Positions 17,764 to 26,667 of a DNA stretch of 64,000 bases are shown piece after piece. The notes below the pieces were generated by a model, which ran no database searches, was not told where the DNA came from, and worked only from the letters and a program-made list of their open reading frames with translations. A program made the translations under genes and the position numbers. Numbering within the stretch: position 1 is the stretch's first letter; the number at the start of each line of letters is the position of its first letter. The DNA lies in assembly GCF_051201625.1 (NCBI RefSeq), contig NZ_CP179203.1:124001-188000 (forward strand), read 5' to 3'. The stretch is from Shimia sp051201625 (GTDB lineage: Bacteria; Pseudomonadota; Alphaproteobacteria; Rhodobacterales; Rhodobacteraceae).

Positions 17764-19280
17764 CGAAAGCTCTTGAACTTAATGGCATCACCAAGCGTTT
17801 CGGTACTCTGACGGCCAATGATGACGTGACTTTGACGCTGGATCAGGGCGAAATCCTCGCACTGCTTGGTGAAAACGGTGCGGGCAAGACCACTTTGATG
17901 AACATCCTTTTCGGCCATTATGCGGCGGATGAGGGGTCTGTCCGCGTGTTTGGGATGGACCTACCATCTGGTAAACCCCGCGCCGCGATTGACGCTGGAG
18001 TGGGCATGGTCCACCAGCATTTCACCTTGGCAGGCAACCTCACCGTTTTGGACAACATCATGTTGGGTGCAGAGCCGCTGACTCGCATGCGCTCCGCGCG
18101 CGCCGAGGCGCGGGAAAAGCTGATGCGGATCGCCAACCGATTTGGGCTACCCGTGAAGCCCGAAGCCCGTGTCAGCATGCTTTCGGTGGGGGAGCGCCAA
18201 CGGGTCGAAATCCTCAAAGCGCTCTATCGTGACGCGCGCATACTGATCCTTGACGAACCCACCGCTGTTCTAGCTCGGCCCGAGGCCATGCGGCTATTCG
18301 AGACCCTGCGCGATATGACGAAAGAGGGGCTGTCGCTCATCTTCATCAGCCACAAACTGCATGAGGTCATGGCGGCGTCTGACCGGGTCGCGGTGCTTCG
18401 CGGAGGCAAAATGGTTGCCGAGCGAAAAACTTCAGAGTCCAGCGCAGGTGAGTTGGCGGAACTGATGGTCGGGCGTAGAGTGGAACGTCCCGTGCGCCAG
18501 GATCACATGATCGGCGCGCCGGTGCTGGTTGCCAACGCTATTCGGGTCGAGGACGCAGGCGAATCCCGACTTGATGACATGTCGTTTACCGTTCATGCGG
18601 GCGAAATTCTTGGCATCGTGGGTGTGTCCGGGAACGGACAGGCGGCGCTCGGCGCACTTTTGTCGGGGTTGATGCACCCGGCAAAGGGTGAATTGACGCT
18701 GGCGGGCGAAGACATCGCCGCTCAGGGGCCGCGCGGGGTGATCCGCGCTGGCGCGGGGCGGGTACCCGAGGATCGCCACGCAGAAGGCGTCGTTGGCGAT
18801 TTGAGCCTATGGGAAAACGCGGTGCTGGAACGGCTCCGCACGCCGGAATTCTCACGCCGAGGCTTCGTGCGCCAAAGCGCTGCGCGGGCCTATTGCGCTG
18901 AGCTGATCGAGCGTTTTGATATTCGCGGTGCTACCCCGGACACGCGCATTGGTTTGTTGTCGGGTGGCAATATGCAAAAACTCATCCTTGGTCGTGTCCT
19001 AGCCAACAACCCGCGTTTTGTACTGGCTAACCAGCCAACGCGAGGGCTTGATGAGGGGGCAATTGCCGCTGTCCATGCTGAATTGCTGAAGGCCCGTGCC
19101 GAAGGCGCTGCGATCCTTCTGATATCAGAAGAACTGGAGGAAGCGGTGGCGTTATCTGACCGTATTCAGGCCATTGTCAAGGGCCGCCTGTCAAAGCCCA
19201 TTTCAGCCCTTGAAGCCAACCCTCAAAGGTTGGGGCTCATGATGGCTGGTGTCTGGAAGGAGGACGTTGATGCGGCTTGA
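17760..19280 (+). CDS. ABC transporter ATP-binding protein, two-domain (BMP/nucleoside type)
   Basis: A 506-residue protein with two fused ABC domains, as in NupO/YufO and RbsA-like ATPases. Domain 1 has Walker A GENGAGKTT, the signature-like LSVGERQRVE and Walker B ILILDEPTAVL. Domain 2 has a degenerate Walker A GVSGNGQAAL, SGGNMQKLILGR as its signature and FVLANQPTRGLD in the Walker B place, as is normal in this subfamily. It energises the two permeases downstream and works with the BMP protein. It overlaps the next gene by 11 bases. Confidence 0.93.
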   Translation: MTKALELNGITKRFGTLTANDDVTLTLDQGEILALLGENGAGKTTLMNILFGHYAADEGSVRVFGMDLPSGKPRAAIDAGVGMVHQHFTLAGNLTVLDNIMLGAEPLTRMRSARAEAREKLMRIANRFGLPVKPEARVSMLSVGERQRVEILKALYRDARILILDEPTAVLARPEAMRLFETLRDMTKEGLSLIFISHKLHEVMAASDRVAVLRGGKMVAERKTSESSAGELAELMVGRRVERPVRQDHMIGAPVLVANAIRVEDAGESRLDDMSFTVHAGEILGIVGVSGNGQAALGALLSGLMHPAKGELTLAGEDIAAQGPRGVIRAGAGRVPEDRHAEGVVGDLSLWENAVLERLRTPEFSRRGFVRQSAARAYCAELIERFDIRGATPDTRIGLLSGGNMQKLILGRVLANNPRFVLANQPTRGLDEGAIAAVHAELLKARAEGAAILLISEELEEAVALSDRIQAIVKGRLSKPISALEANPQRLGLMMAGVWKEDVDAA

Positions 19281-20313
19281 CAGACGCACACATGTGCCCC
19301 TGCACCTCGTGATTCTGGCTCCGTTGGCGGCAGTGTTTGCGGCACTTGTTGTGGCGGCGGGTTTGATTGCCGCGGCGGGCGTTAACCCGTTGACCGCCTA
19401 CGCAGAGATGCTGAAAGGTGCGTTTGGGTCCCGGCTGTCGATCACCGAGATGCTGACCCGCGCCACACCGCTTATCTTTACTGGGCTTGCCGCAGCTGTC
19501 GCGTTCCGCGCCCGGCTATGGAACATCGGTGGGGAGGGGCAGTTTTTCGTTGGCGCACTGGTGACCGCTGGGATTGGCCATTCCCTTGGTGTGCCGGGCT
19601 GGATTGGCATTCCTCTGCTGATGCTGGCGGGTATGGCGGCAGGCGCGCTCCTTCTGGCGGTTCCGGCTTTCCTTAGGCTTCGGTTTGGAGTGGATGAGGT
19701 GGTCACGACCCTGCTGCTCAACTTCATTGTGATTCTTTTTGTCGGCCTGATGATCGAGGGCCCGATGCGCGATCCGATGGCCTTCGGCTGGCCATCATCC
19801 GTGCCGGTTGACGGAGATTTCCGCCTGCCCGAACTGATACCGCGCTCCAGGCTGCACATCGGGCTTATTTTTGCGATTGCAGCCGCAGCAGCCGTTTGGA
19901 TGGTGCTTGCGCGTACCGTGTTCGGGGCTGAAACACGGGCCGCGGGGTTAAACGCCGACGCCGCTACTTTTGCAGGCATTTCGCTACCTAGGACGATCAT
20001 GGGTGTGGCGTTTCTGTCAGGGGCATTGGCTGGCCTGGCCGGCTCGATTGAGGTCATGGGGGTCACGGCTGGCGTTACCACAACGATGAGCCCTGGCTTC
20101 GGCTATGCTGGCATTGTGGTGGCGATGCTGGCAGCGCTCCACCCTGCGGGCGTTGTTGCCGCCGCCGTTTTTGTGGCCGCTGTCTTTGTTGGTGCGGATG
20201 CCATGAGCCGCGCAACAGGCATTCCCAGCTTCATCGCTGACGTGATTGTTGCGCTCTGCCTTCTAACTATGATCGTGGCCCTTCTGTTAACAACCTACCG
20301 GGTGCGCCGATGA
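19270..20313 (+). CDS. ABC transporter permease (BMP/nucleoside type, subunit 1)
   Basis: A 347-residue integral membrane permease with about eight to ten hydrophobic segments. It shows RATPLIFTGLAAAVAFRARL and WNIGGEGQFFVGAL, the family block near the coupling region, and GVDEVVTTLLLNF. The start ATG 19270 lies inside the end of the ATPase gene. A GTG seven codons earlier is possible, but the AAGGAGG site at 19257-19263 suits the ATG. It pairs with the next gene to form the channel. Confidence 0.92.
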   Translation: MRLDRRTHVPLHLVILAPLAAVFAALVVAAGLIAAAGVNPLTAYAEMLKGAFGSRLSITEMLTRATPLIFTGLAAAVAFRARLWNIGGEGQFFVGALVTAGIGHSLGVPGWIGIPLLMLAGMAAGALLLAVPAFLRLRFGVDEVVTTLLLNFIVILFVGLMIEGPMRDPMAFGWPSSVPVDGDFRLPELIPRSRLHIGLIFAIAAAAAVWMVLARTVFGAETRAAGLNADAATFAGISLPRTIMGVAFLSGALAGLAGSIEVMGVTAGVTTTMSPGFGYAGIVVAMLAALHPAGVVAAAVFVAAVFVGADAMSRATGIPSFIADVIVALCLLTMIVALLLTTYRVRR

Positions 20314-21251
20314 CTGATGCGATTGACCTGCTATTGAACACCAACCTTTGGGCCGCCGTTTTGCGCATTGCAACGCCGCTTATCTTTGGTGTGCTTGGCG
20401 CGCTTTTGTGTGAACGCTCAGGCGTGCTGAACCTTGGGATAGAGGGCATCATGACGATGGGCGCCATGAGCGGCTGGCTTGCTGTCTACATAGGTGCCCC
20501 CTTGTTGGTCGGCTTACTGATCGCAGCTATCTGCGGTGCTCTGATGGGGCTTTTGCATGCCGCACTGACGGTCCCGCTTGGTCTCTCGCAACATGTATCG
20601 GGTCTTGGGATCACGCTCTTTGCCTCGGCATTGGCCTATTATCTGTATCGTTTGCTTGTGGAGGTTGGCGACTTGCCCCCCACGATCGAGGCTTTTCAGC
20701 CCCTCAACGTTCCCTTCCTGTCCGATATTCCCATCCTTGGACCAATCCTTTTTTCACAGGCGTTTCCCACATATCTCGCCCTGCTCGCTGTGGCGATCAT
20801 AGCCTATGTCCTTGCCCGCACGCCCCTTGGGCTGGCCATTCGCATGACTGGAGAGAATCCCCATGCCGTTGAAGCGCAGGGTTTGAACCCGATCCGCATC
20901 CGTATCGGCGCAGTTGTGGCCGGGTCGGCGTTGATGGCATTGGGAGGCGCCTTCTTGACCACATCAGCGTTCAATAGCTTCTTCCCCGGTATGGTTCAGG
21001 GGCGGGGATGGATTTGCATTGCTTTGGTGGTTTTCGCGAGCTGGCGTCCCGGCAAAGCATTGATCGGCGCGCTGTTGTTCGCGTTTTTTGACGCCTACCA
21101 GCTGCGGCTGCAAACAGCGATCGAAGGCGTGCCTTACCAACTGTTCTTGATGGGCCCATATGTCTTGTCTATTGTCGCGCTAGTCCTTGTCGCCCGCAGG
21201 GCTGAAGTGCCTGCAGCGCTGATGACGCCCTATCGACGGGGCGAACGTTAG
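20310..21251 (+). CDS. ABC transporter permease (BMP/nucleoside type, subunit 2)
   Basis: A 313-residue permease of the same family as its neighbour, with RIATPLIFGVLGALLCERSG and LNLGIEGIMTMGAMSG as the diagnostic blocks and GVPYQLFLMGPYVLSI near the end. It starts in an ATGA overlap with subunit 1. It is the last gene of the cassette. After its stop the base composition drops sharply and about 180 bases later IS6-derived sequence begins. Confidence 0.92.
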   Translation: MTDAIDLLLNTNLWAAVLRIATPLIFGVLGALLCERSGVLNLGIEGIMTMGAMSGWLAVYIGAPLLVGLLIAAICGALMGLLHAALTVPLGLSQHVSGLGITLFASALAYYLYRLLVEVGDLPPTIEAFQPLNVPFLSDIPILGPILFSQAFPTYLALLAVAIIAYVLARTPLGLAIRMTGENPHAVEAQGLNPIRIRIGAVVAGSALMALGGAFLTTSAFNSFFPGMVQGRGWICIALVVFASWRPGKALIGALLFAFFDAYQLRLQTAIEGVPYQLFLMGPYVLSIVALVLVARRAEVPAALMTPYRRGER

Positions 21252-21430
21252 CAGCTCCCGTTCGAATTGATTTGCCAGAAAACGATGAAATTTCCAGAAA
21301 AAATGTTTGCTCAATTAGACCATTGGCGAATTGCAAAAGAATTCATCAACGAAGACCCAATATGACGCGACGCCCTATCTATTTTTTTAGCCCGCGATAT
21401 TCATTCGATTTCGAAAATTGAGGGTCGGCT

Positions 21431-21615
21431 TAAATTCTGTTTTGCTGGAGGAAAACTTGGTTGAGCCGAGCAGGGCGAAGACCTAGCGTCGCCGAATGAT
21501 AAACCGCGACCAATTCAAGTAATTCAAGACGAGTCCTGAGATCATTCGCCTTGCGGTGACGGTGCGCGTCCGATTTCCACTTTCCGCGCGCAATGTTGAG
21601 GATCTTTTGCATGCG
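21431..21615 (+). pseudogene. IS6-family element fragment (left end and transposase start)
   Basis: The sequence from about TTCTGTTTTGCTGGAGG onwards is nearly collinear with the left end of the element at 13124, including the spacer AGACCTAGCGTCGCC before the ATG. Transposase reading begins at 21496 and matches SPEIIRLAVTVRVRFPLSAR and NVEDLL, with an in-frame stop at the ninth codon. The match ends near 21615. It lies in the same orientation as the 13.1 kb copy and brackets the transport cassette. The rest of the 21252-21766 gap (about 180 bases before and 150 after) holds nothing recognised. Confidence 0.8.
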
Positions 21616-21766
21616 CGACTGGTCTGTTGATGTTGCTTTGTAGAGATAGTCTAGGCCATGAAATATTGGTAGCCGATTGCATCCATCCGCAAAACTTTAT
21701 TGAAGGCCCCCAAAGTTCGCATTGTTGCATTGGCGATAAGCTGGCTGAATCTTCCTCCAAAACCCA

Positions 21767-22282
21767 TCATGAACCCGACAAGTTTAACAACTCGCGAACA
21801 GCAGTATTCTGGCCTTCATAAAGTAGATTTATCTCGTCGTGCTTCATTCGGATATCTTCCGACCAAGTCGATTTAATGTAGGTCAAAACATCAACGATTT
21901 CGCGATCACTTAAAGCTTGCCCGAATTCTGGCATATCGCTCTCGCTCACATCCCGGCAGAGCTCTGCTACTTCGCCGGTTTTGGTCAGTTGCACGAGCGC
22001 GAAGTCGGGATGTTCCCATGTGTGTCCATCAGCACCATGGGACGGCGCCGCATCTCCAATTTTATTCACTTCATTTGCCTTTGATGGGCCGTCAATGAAG
22101 CCATGGCAGGAGACGCACTGTTCTGCATATAGTGTTGCTCCTCTTGCAACCACCGCGTCGTTTCTCCAATCGAGAAGCGGCTCTCCGGTTGGTTCCGACA
22201 CGTGTGGAGCGACGAATACAAACGCAACGCCGATCAAGGCCATCGCCGCTACCACAAGCGTTATCTGAATCGATTTGCTCAC
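21767..22282 (-). CDS. Membrane-anchored c-type cytochrome
   Basis: A monoheme cytochrome c of about 171 residues. An N-terminal hydrophobic anchor (ITLVVAAMALIGVAFVFVA) precedes a periplasmic domain with the heme-binding EQCVSCHGF and the probable Met ligand in ESDMPEFGQALSDRE, followed by DVLTYIKSTW. It would shuttle electrons in the periplasm. Its redox partners are unknown and no oxidase gene is adjacent. The start is uncertain: GTG at 22282 (VSKSIQIT) gives a clean signal anchor, and a TTG at 22336 would extend it by 18 residues. Confidence 0.82.
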   Translation of the reverse strand: MSKSIQITLVVAAMALIGVAFVFVAPHVSEPTGEPLLDWRNDAVVARGATLYAEQCVSCHGFIDGPSKANEVNKIGDAAPSHGADGHTWEHPDFALVQLTKTGEVAELCRDVSESDMPEFGQALSDREIVDVLTYIKSTWSEDIRMKHDEINLLYEGQNTAVRELLNLSGS

Positions 22283-22336
22283 AGTGTTTCTCACTTTAAA
22301 CAGCAGAACTATAGAATCAAACTTATCGAAGCCCAA

Positions 22337-22766
22337 CGGTTACATTGCCGTCCTTGGGTCGATGCGCAGTAAATTACTGAAACGAAATATATACAAGAAA
22401 ACTCCCGTACTTAAGACAAAAATGCACTGCCAAATATAATGCAGCGTGAAAAGAACTAGGAGCGGTGAACTGGTAGAAAACTGGCCGCAAGCTGATTAAT
22501 TGAGCCGAAAATTCACCCTTTCGTCTCTGCTGATGAGAGCTAGGTTTTTGTGCTAGCGGCACATGCGTAGTTAATGGAGATTGGAATCCGTCCATGCGCT
22601 TGCCCCCAATCTTTTTATCTGGAAGCGCCGCCTCTAGTTCCGAAAAAAATTTAAAGCGTAATCATAGCGCCGCCCAAGGTGATTGGCATGACCTCTAGAT
22701 TGGGTAAAGGACGGCCCCAAAGTTCAACCAAAACAAGTGTGAGTACGTCCACTGCCATCTTCCAAA
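22337..22766. other. Intergenic region, nothing recognised
   Basis: About 430 bases between the cytochrome gene and the Lys/Thr-rich protein gene. Short frames exist on both strands but none shows family features or a convincing ribosome site. Confidence 0.4.
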
Positions 22767-23186
22767 TTATTTACACACAAGCAAATTGGCGATTTCTTCA
22801 CCAACTTCAGGATGCTCAAAAAAGGGCAGCTCTCTGCAGATTTTTGCCAAATGTTTGGGATCTTTCGTTTCTTGATACTGGCGCCACTGCTCTGACACCA
22901 TAGCTTTACGCAACTCATATTTAGTTAGTGGTTCAGCAGTCGGCTGATCCGCATCAGATTTGCCGAATATTTTGTTCCATCCTGACCTGTACTCTGGTGT
23001 CGAGACACTTGAAAAGTGGCTTAGTGAAGTCTGTGAGGCTGACTTAGGAGCATCACTTTTCTTTTCTGCGCCGCCAGAACTAGTCGAATTTTCTTGCGTC
23101 GTTTTTTCGGTACTTGTCTTAGGGGTTTCGCTTTTTTCAGTATTTTTCTTAACCTCTGTCTTACCGCTTATTTTTTTTTCGCTCAT
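22767..23186 (-). CDS. Hypothetical protein with Lys/Thr/Glu-rich N-terminus
   Basis: A protein of about 139 residues when started at MSEKKISGK (23186); an in-frame start 26 codons upstream is possible. The first half is low-complexity and charged (Lys, Thr, Glu, Ser), probably disordered. The C-terminal 65 residues look folded and include YRSGWNKIFGK and YELRKAMVSEQWRQYQ. I do not recognise a named family. It is flanked by non-coding stretches on both sides, so no context helps. A cytoplasmic location is assumed because no signal or membrane segment is present. Confidence 0.6.
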   Translation of the reverse strand: MSEKKISGKTEVKKNTEKSETPKTSTEKTTQENSTSSGGAEKKSDAPKSASQTSLSHFSSVSTPEYRSGWNKIFGKSDADQPTAEPLTKYELRKAMVSEQWRQYQETKDPKHLAKICRELPFFEHPEVGEEIANLLVCK

Positions 23187-23448
23187 GACGACCCTTTTGC
23201 GTAACTTTAATGATGTCCTACAGCCCATTGCCAAATTGTGATCGTTTGCACAAGTATTACTCAAGCAACATATATAGCCGCCTTTACGATTCTAGTTTTT
23301 GCGTATTTTTTGAAGAGCTACACCAAGGGCAATATTTTTACTTTTTCCAGTGCTTGCATTCTATTAATCTTTGCAACCGTTTTTCTCTGAGCTGAGGAAG
23401 TATGCAAATCTGCTTTGAAGTTTTCGACGCGAAGTAGGCAAAATGTAT

Positions 23449-24207
23449 TTATTCAGTTTGAGGCACTCCGTGCATTTGTAACGTCAACGCGACTTTTTCA
23501 GCAAAGACGCTCAGATTATATCCCAACCCCGCACGGCGTTCTTTGGTAAACCGCCGCACTGGCCCAGTGGCACCCACACTGAACTTTGCCCCTATATTTC
23601 CTATCCTGATAGGAGCGGCCACAGAGGACACACCGATTTCGATCTCTTCCACACATTCTGCAAATCCGACTTTACGAATATTAGAAAGTTCTTCTCGTAG
23701 AGCTTTTGGCTCGTGTTTGGTGTTGGTAGTGTAACAGCGCATTGGTCCTGCAAGAATTTCTTCTTGGAGCCAATCCTCTGCAAAAGCAGCGATTACTTTT
23801 GAGCAAGAGCAGGCGTGCATCGGGCGAAAGCCAAGGCCAGGATGTACAAATGACTGCGCAATATCTTTAGGTGTTTCAACGTGAATAATCTCGACTCCTT
23901 TGTTGCGATACCGCGATAAGAATACCGCCTCGCCGAATTGATTGGCAGCCTCTCTCAATGTTGGCGCTGCGGCCTGGCAGACGTCAAAATCTGATTGTCC
24001 TAGCAGAGCCAGCCGAACCAGTCTCTCTCCCACCAGATAACGTCCTGGTTCGGGCTCATTCAAAAGTCGGTGTTCCGCCATGGTTTGCAGTAGTCGGTAA
24101 CAGGTTGGGCGTGGGAGCCCAGTTGTCTGCTGCACTTCTGGCGCCGTAACCGCGCGACCCGCAACAGCCACACTTTCCAAAACAGTCATAAGGCGATCAA
24201 GATGCAT
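23449..24207 (-). CDS. IclR-family transcriptional regulator
   Basis: A 252-residue regulator. The N-terminal winged helix-turn-helix shows VTAPEVQQTTGLPRPTCYRLLQ, and the C-terminal ligand domain contains ETPKDIAQSFVHPG, RPMHACSCSKVIAAF and IRKVGFAECVEEIEIGVSS, normal IclR landmarks. It is divergent from the methanethiol oxidase operon with about 90 bases between them, so it most likely controls that operon and itself. An AGAC-N4-GTCT inverted repeat at 24224-24235 in this gap is a candidate operator. The effector is unknown. Confidence 0.92.
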   Translation of the reverse strand: MHLDRLMTVLESVAVAGRAVTAPEVQQTTGLPRPTCYRLLQTMAEHRLLNEPEPGRYLVGERLVRLALLGQSDFDVCQAAAPTLREAANQFGEAVFLSRYRNKGVEIIHVETPKDIAQSFVHPGLGFRPMHACSCSKVIAAFAEDWLQEEILAGPMRCYTTNTKHEPKALREELSNIRKVGFAECVEEIEIGVSSVAAPIRIGNIGAKFSVGATGPVRRFTKERRAGLGYNLSVFAEKVALTLQMHGVPQTE

Positions 24208-24299
24208 AATGTTCTCACTTTACAGACGAATGTCTCATGAAATAGTACTTAATAAATATATGTCAATGAAACCGAGTCGCGCGAACGGGGAGAGCAAAA

Positions 24300-25649
24300 A
24301 TGGACTGTTGTGGACCTGGCTATGCATCGCCCGCCGACGCGATCAAAGCTCCGCTCGAAAAGCTGCTGTATACGATTGCAATCTATACTGGGACGGGCAT
24401 CCAGAAGCCTGATTATCTGGCGACGGTCGATGTCGATCCGCAGAGCCCGACGTATAGTCAGGTCATTCATCGGTTGGAAATGCCAGACATCGGGGACGAG
24501 CTGCACCATATGGGGTGGAATGCCTGTTCGTCCTGTTTTGATGATGGCTCGATGTCGCGCAAATATCTGATCCTGCCCGGTGTCCGCTCCAACAATCTGT
24601 ACATCGTTGACACCGCCACCAATCCGTATGAGCCAAGCCTACACAAGGTGATCGACGGGGCCGAGATCAAGGCCAAGGCGGATCTCAGCGGTCCACACAC
24701 GGTGCATTGTTTAGGCAGTGAGATCATTATTTCCTTCCTCGGCGACGCCAAGGGTGAGGCGCCGGGTGGCTATTTGCATCTCAACAAGGAGTTCGAGATT
24801 GTTGGGCGCTGGGAAAGCTCGATGGGAAAAATCAAGTTTGGCTATGATTTCTGGTACCAGCCACGCCACAATATCATGGTAAGTTCGGAATGGGCCGCGC
24901 CAAATACCTTTATGCCAGGGTTTGACCTCGAGGAGGTTGGGCATCTCAAGTATGGTCGTGAGCTCCACTTCTGGGATTTTGAGAAGCGCGAACCAATCGA
25001 GAGTATGTACTTAGGCGAAGATGGGCTCATCCCACTGGAGGTGAAGTTTCATCATGACCCCGACAGCACCCATGGATTCTGTGGTGCGGCGTTGAGTTCC
25101 AATGTGATCCATTGGTGGAAAGATGATGCTGAAAAATGGCAGTGGGAAAAAATCATCGACGTCGACAATGAACCGCATCCAGATTGGCCGATCCCGGTGC
25201 CGGGCGTGATGTCGGCCATTCTGGTGTCGATGGATGACAAATACCTTTATCTCAACAACTGGCTGCACGGCGATATGCGCCAGTATGACATCACTGACCC
25301 ACACAAACCGGTGCTGACCGGACAGGTCTGGTTAGGCGGTCTGTTGGGTAAGGCGCCGGTGGTGAACGGTGTGGAGATGGCCGGGGGGCCACAGATGTTC
25401 CAGCTAAGCCTTGATGGCAAAAGACTCTATGTTACGACGTCGCTGTTTTCTACCTGGGATAACCAGTTTTATCCTGAGATCCGTGAACGTGGCGGGGTCA
25501 TGTTGATGATCGACTGCGATCCCAAAAACGGCGGTATGAAGATTAATGAGCAGTTTGTCGTCAATTTTGGTAGGGAACCTTACGGTCCCTCACGCTGCCA
25601 CGAAATGCGCTACCCAGGCGGTGACTGTACAAGTGACATATGGCTATGA
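24300..25649 (+). CDS. Selenium-binding protein 56 family / methanethiol oxidase
   Basis: A 449-residue SBP56-family protein. The family includes methanethiol oxidase (MtoX, human SELENBP1), which converts methanethiol to formaldehyde, H2S and H2O2. Diagnostic segments are MDCCGPGYASPADAIKAP, ELHHMGWNACSSCF, KFHHDPDSTHGFCGAAL and the C-terminal PYGPSRCHEMRYPGGDCTSD. Histidines in these blocks are probable copper ligands. No signal peptide is seen, so it should be cytosolic like SELENBP1. The gene heads an operon and overlaps the ferredoxin start. No SCO or MauG maturation genes are adjacent, so the substrate is less certain than the family. Confidence 0.88.
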   Translation: MDCCGPGYASPADAIKAPLEKLLYTIAIYTGTGIQKPDYLATVDVDPQSPTYSQVIHRLEMPDIGDELHHMGWNACSSCFDDGSMSRKYLILPGVRSNNLYIVDTATNPYEPSLHKVIDGAEIKAKADLSGPHTVHCLGSEIIISFLGDAKGEAPGGYLHLNKEFEIVGRWESSMGKIKFGYDFWYQPRHNIMVSSEWAAPNTFMPGFDLEEVGHLKYGRELHFWDFEKREPIESMYLGEDGLIPLEVKFHHDPDSTHGFCGAALSSNVIHWWKDDAEKWQWEKIIDVDNEPHPDWPIPVPGVMSAILVSMDDKYLYLNNWLHGDMRQYDITDPHKPVLTGQVWLGGLLGKAPVVNGVEMAGGPQMFQLSLDGKRLYVTTSLFSTWDNQFYPEIRERGGVMLMIDCDPKNGGMKINEQFVVNFGREPYGPSRCHEMRYPGGDCTSDIWL

Positions 25650-26011
25650 CCACGTTTACCGTGACTATCGCCAACCGTGACAATGCGGTATACGAAGTTG
25701 ACGCTCGCCGTTCGCTTTTGGATTCCTTGCGCGATCAGGGTGTTGATCTGCCTTATGGCTGTAAATACGGGGGCTGCATCACCTGCGCGGCCAGACTGAC
25801 TGGTGGCAAGGTGGACCAGCGCCGTCAGGTCGCGCTCAACAACCGTCAGATCAATGATGGCTATGTTATCCTCTGCGTGGCCCGCGCTACCAGTGACATC
25901 ACGCTGGAGATCGGCGTCGAAAGCCACGGATCACTTTACCGCAACCCGTTTCTGGACCCACTTAAACCTCACGAACTGAAGGCGGACATCGCCACACTAA
26001 AGGATCACTGA
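25640..26011 (+). CDS. [2Fe-2S] plant-type ferredoxin
   Basis: A 123-residue ferredoxin with LPYGCKYGGCITCAARLTGG giving the C-x4-C-x2-C part of the cluster site and VILCVARATSDI giving the fourth Cys. It resembles the ferredoxin domains of oxygenase reductases but has no FAD/NAD domain. It overlaps the methanethiol oxidase gene by 10 bases, which suggests it delivers electrons to or accepts them from that enzyme or a partner. An alternative start lies two codons inside (25646). Confidence 0.9.
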   Translation: MAMTTFTVTIANRDNAVYEVDARRSLLDSLRDQGVDLPYGCKYGGCITCAARLTGGKVDQRRQVALNNRQINDGYVILCVARATSDITLEIGVESHGSLYRNPFLDPLKPHELKADIATLKDH

Positions 26012-26013
26012 TC

Positions 26014-26478
26014 ATGCCTGCCACCGCATTTGACGACCTCTATGATTATGACCCGACCTACCTTGCGGACATCCTAAAATCGGTCAAATCCATTGCTATG
26101 GTGGGAGCAAGCGCCGACAAGACGAAGTTCAGTTATGGCGTGCTGCGCGTGTTGTATGAAACGGGCTACGATATAATTCCGGTAAACCCGAACCCCAACG
26201 TTTGCGAAATTCGTGGCATCAAAGTCTATCATTCTTTGAAAGATATCGATCGACCTGTTGATATGGTCGATGTATTTCGTCCTAAGGAAGATCTCTATGG
26301 CTTTGCAGAGCAGGCCATTGCCATTGATGCCAAAGTGTTATGGGGGCAGATAGGTGTCTACGACGACCGAGCCGCTCGTCTCGCTGAAGAGGCGGGGCTT
26401 AAGGTGGTCATGAACCGCTGTCCCAAGATCGAACTATTCCGCCCTTTTTGGAAACCACGTCTTGATTTGAAGCTATGA
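26014..26478 (+). CDS. CoA-binding domain protein (YccU-like)
   Basis: A 154-residue single-domain protein with a Rossmann-type CoA-binding fold. SIAMVGASADKTKFSYGVLR is the nucleotide loop, GYDIIPVNPNP and VDMVDVFRPKEDLYGFAEQA are family blocks, and LWGQIGVYDDRAARLAEEAG follows. Stand-alone members have no confirmed activity. It follows the ferredoxin by 2 bases, so it belongs to the methanethiol oxidase operon. Confidence 0.88.
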   Translation: MPATAFDDLYDYDPTYLADILKSVKSIAMVGASADKTKFSYGVLRVLYETGYDIIPVNPNPNVCEIRGIKVYHSLKDIDRPVDMVDVFRPKEDLYGFAEQAIAIDAKVLWGQIGVYDDRAARLAEEAGLKVVMNRCPKIELFRPFWKPRLDLKL

Positions 26479-26667
26479 CTAGGGGATCGCCGCCTGATAA
26501 ATGACTACTGGTTTGAAAAATGGAATCGGGACATCAGCCGAAATACAATCAAATGGCAAACCACCCAGTCTAGGGGCTAATTGAGTGAGAGGTTAAACAC
26601 TTATCAAGCGAGGCTAGCAACAAACCCCTTCACACCGGTCAGCGTCCAGCCGTGTACATCCTTGCGA

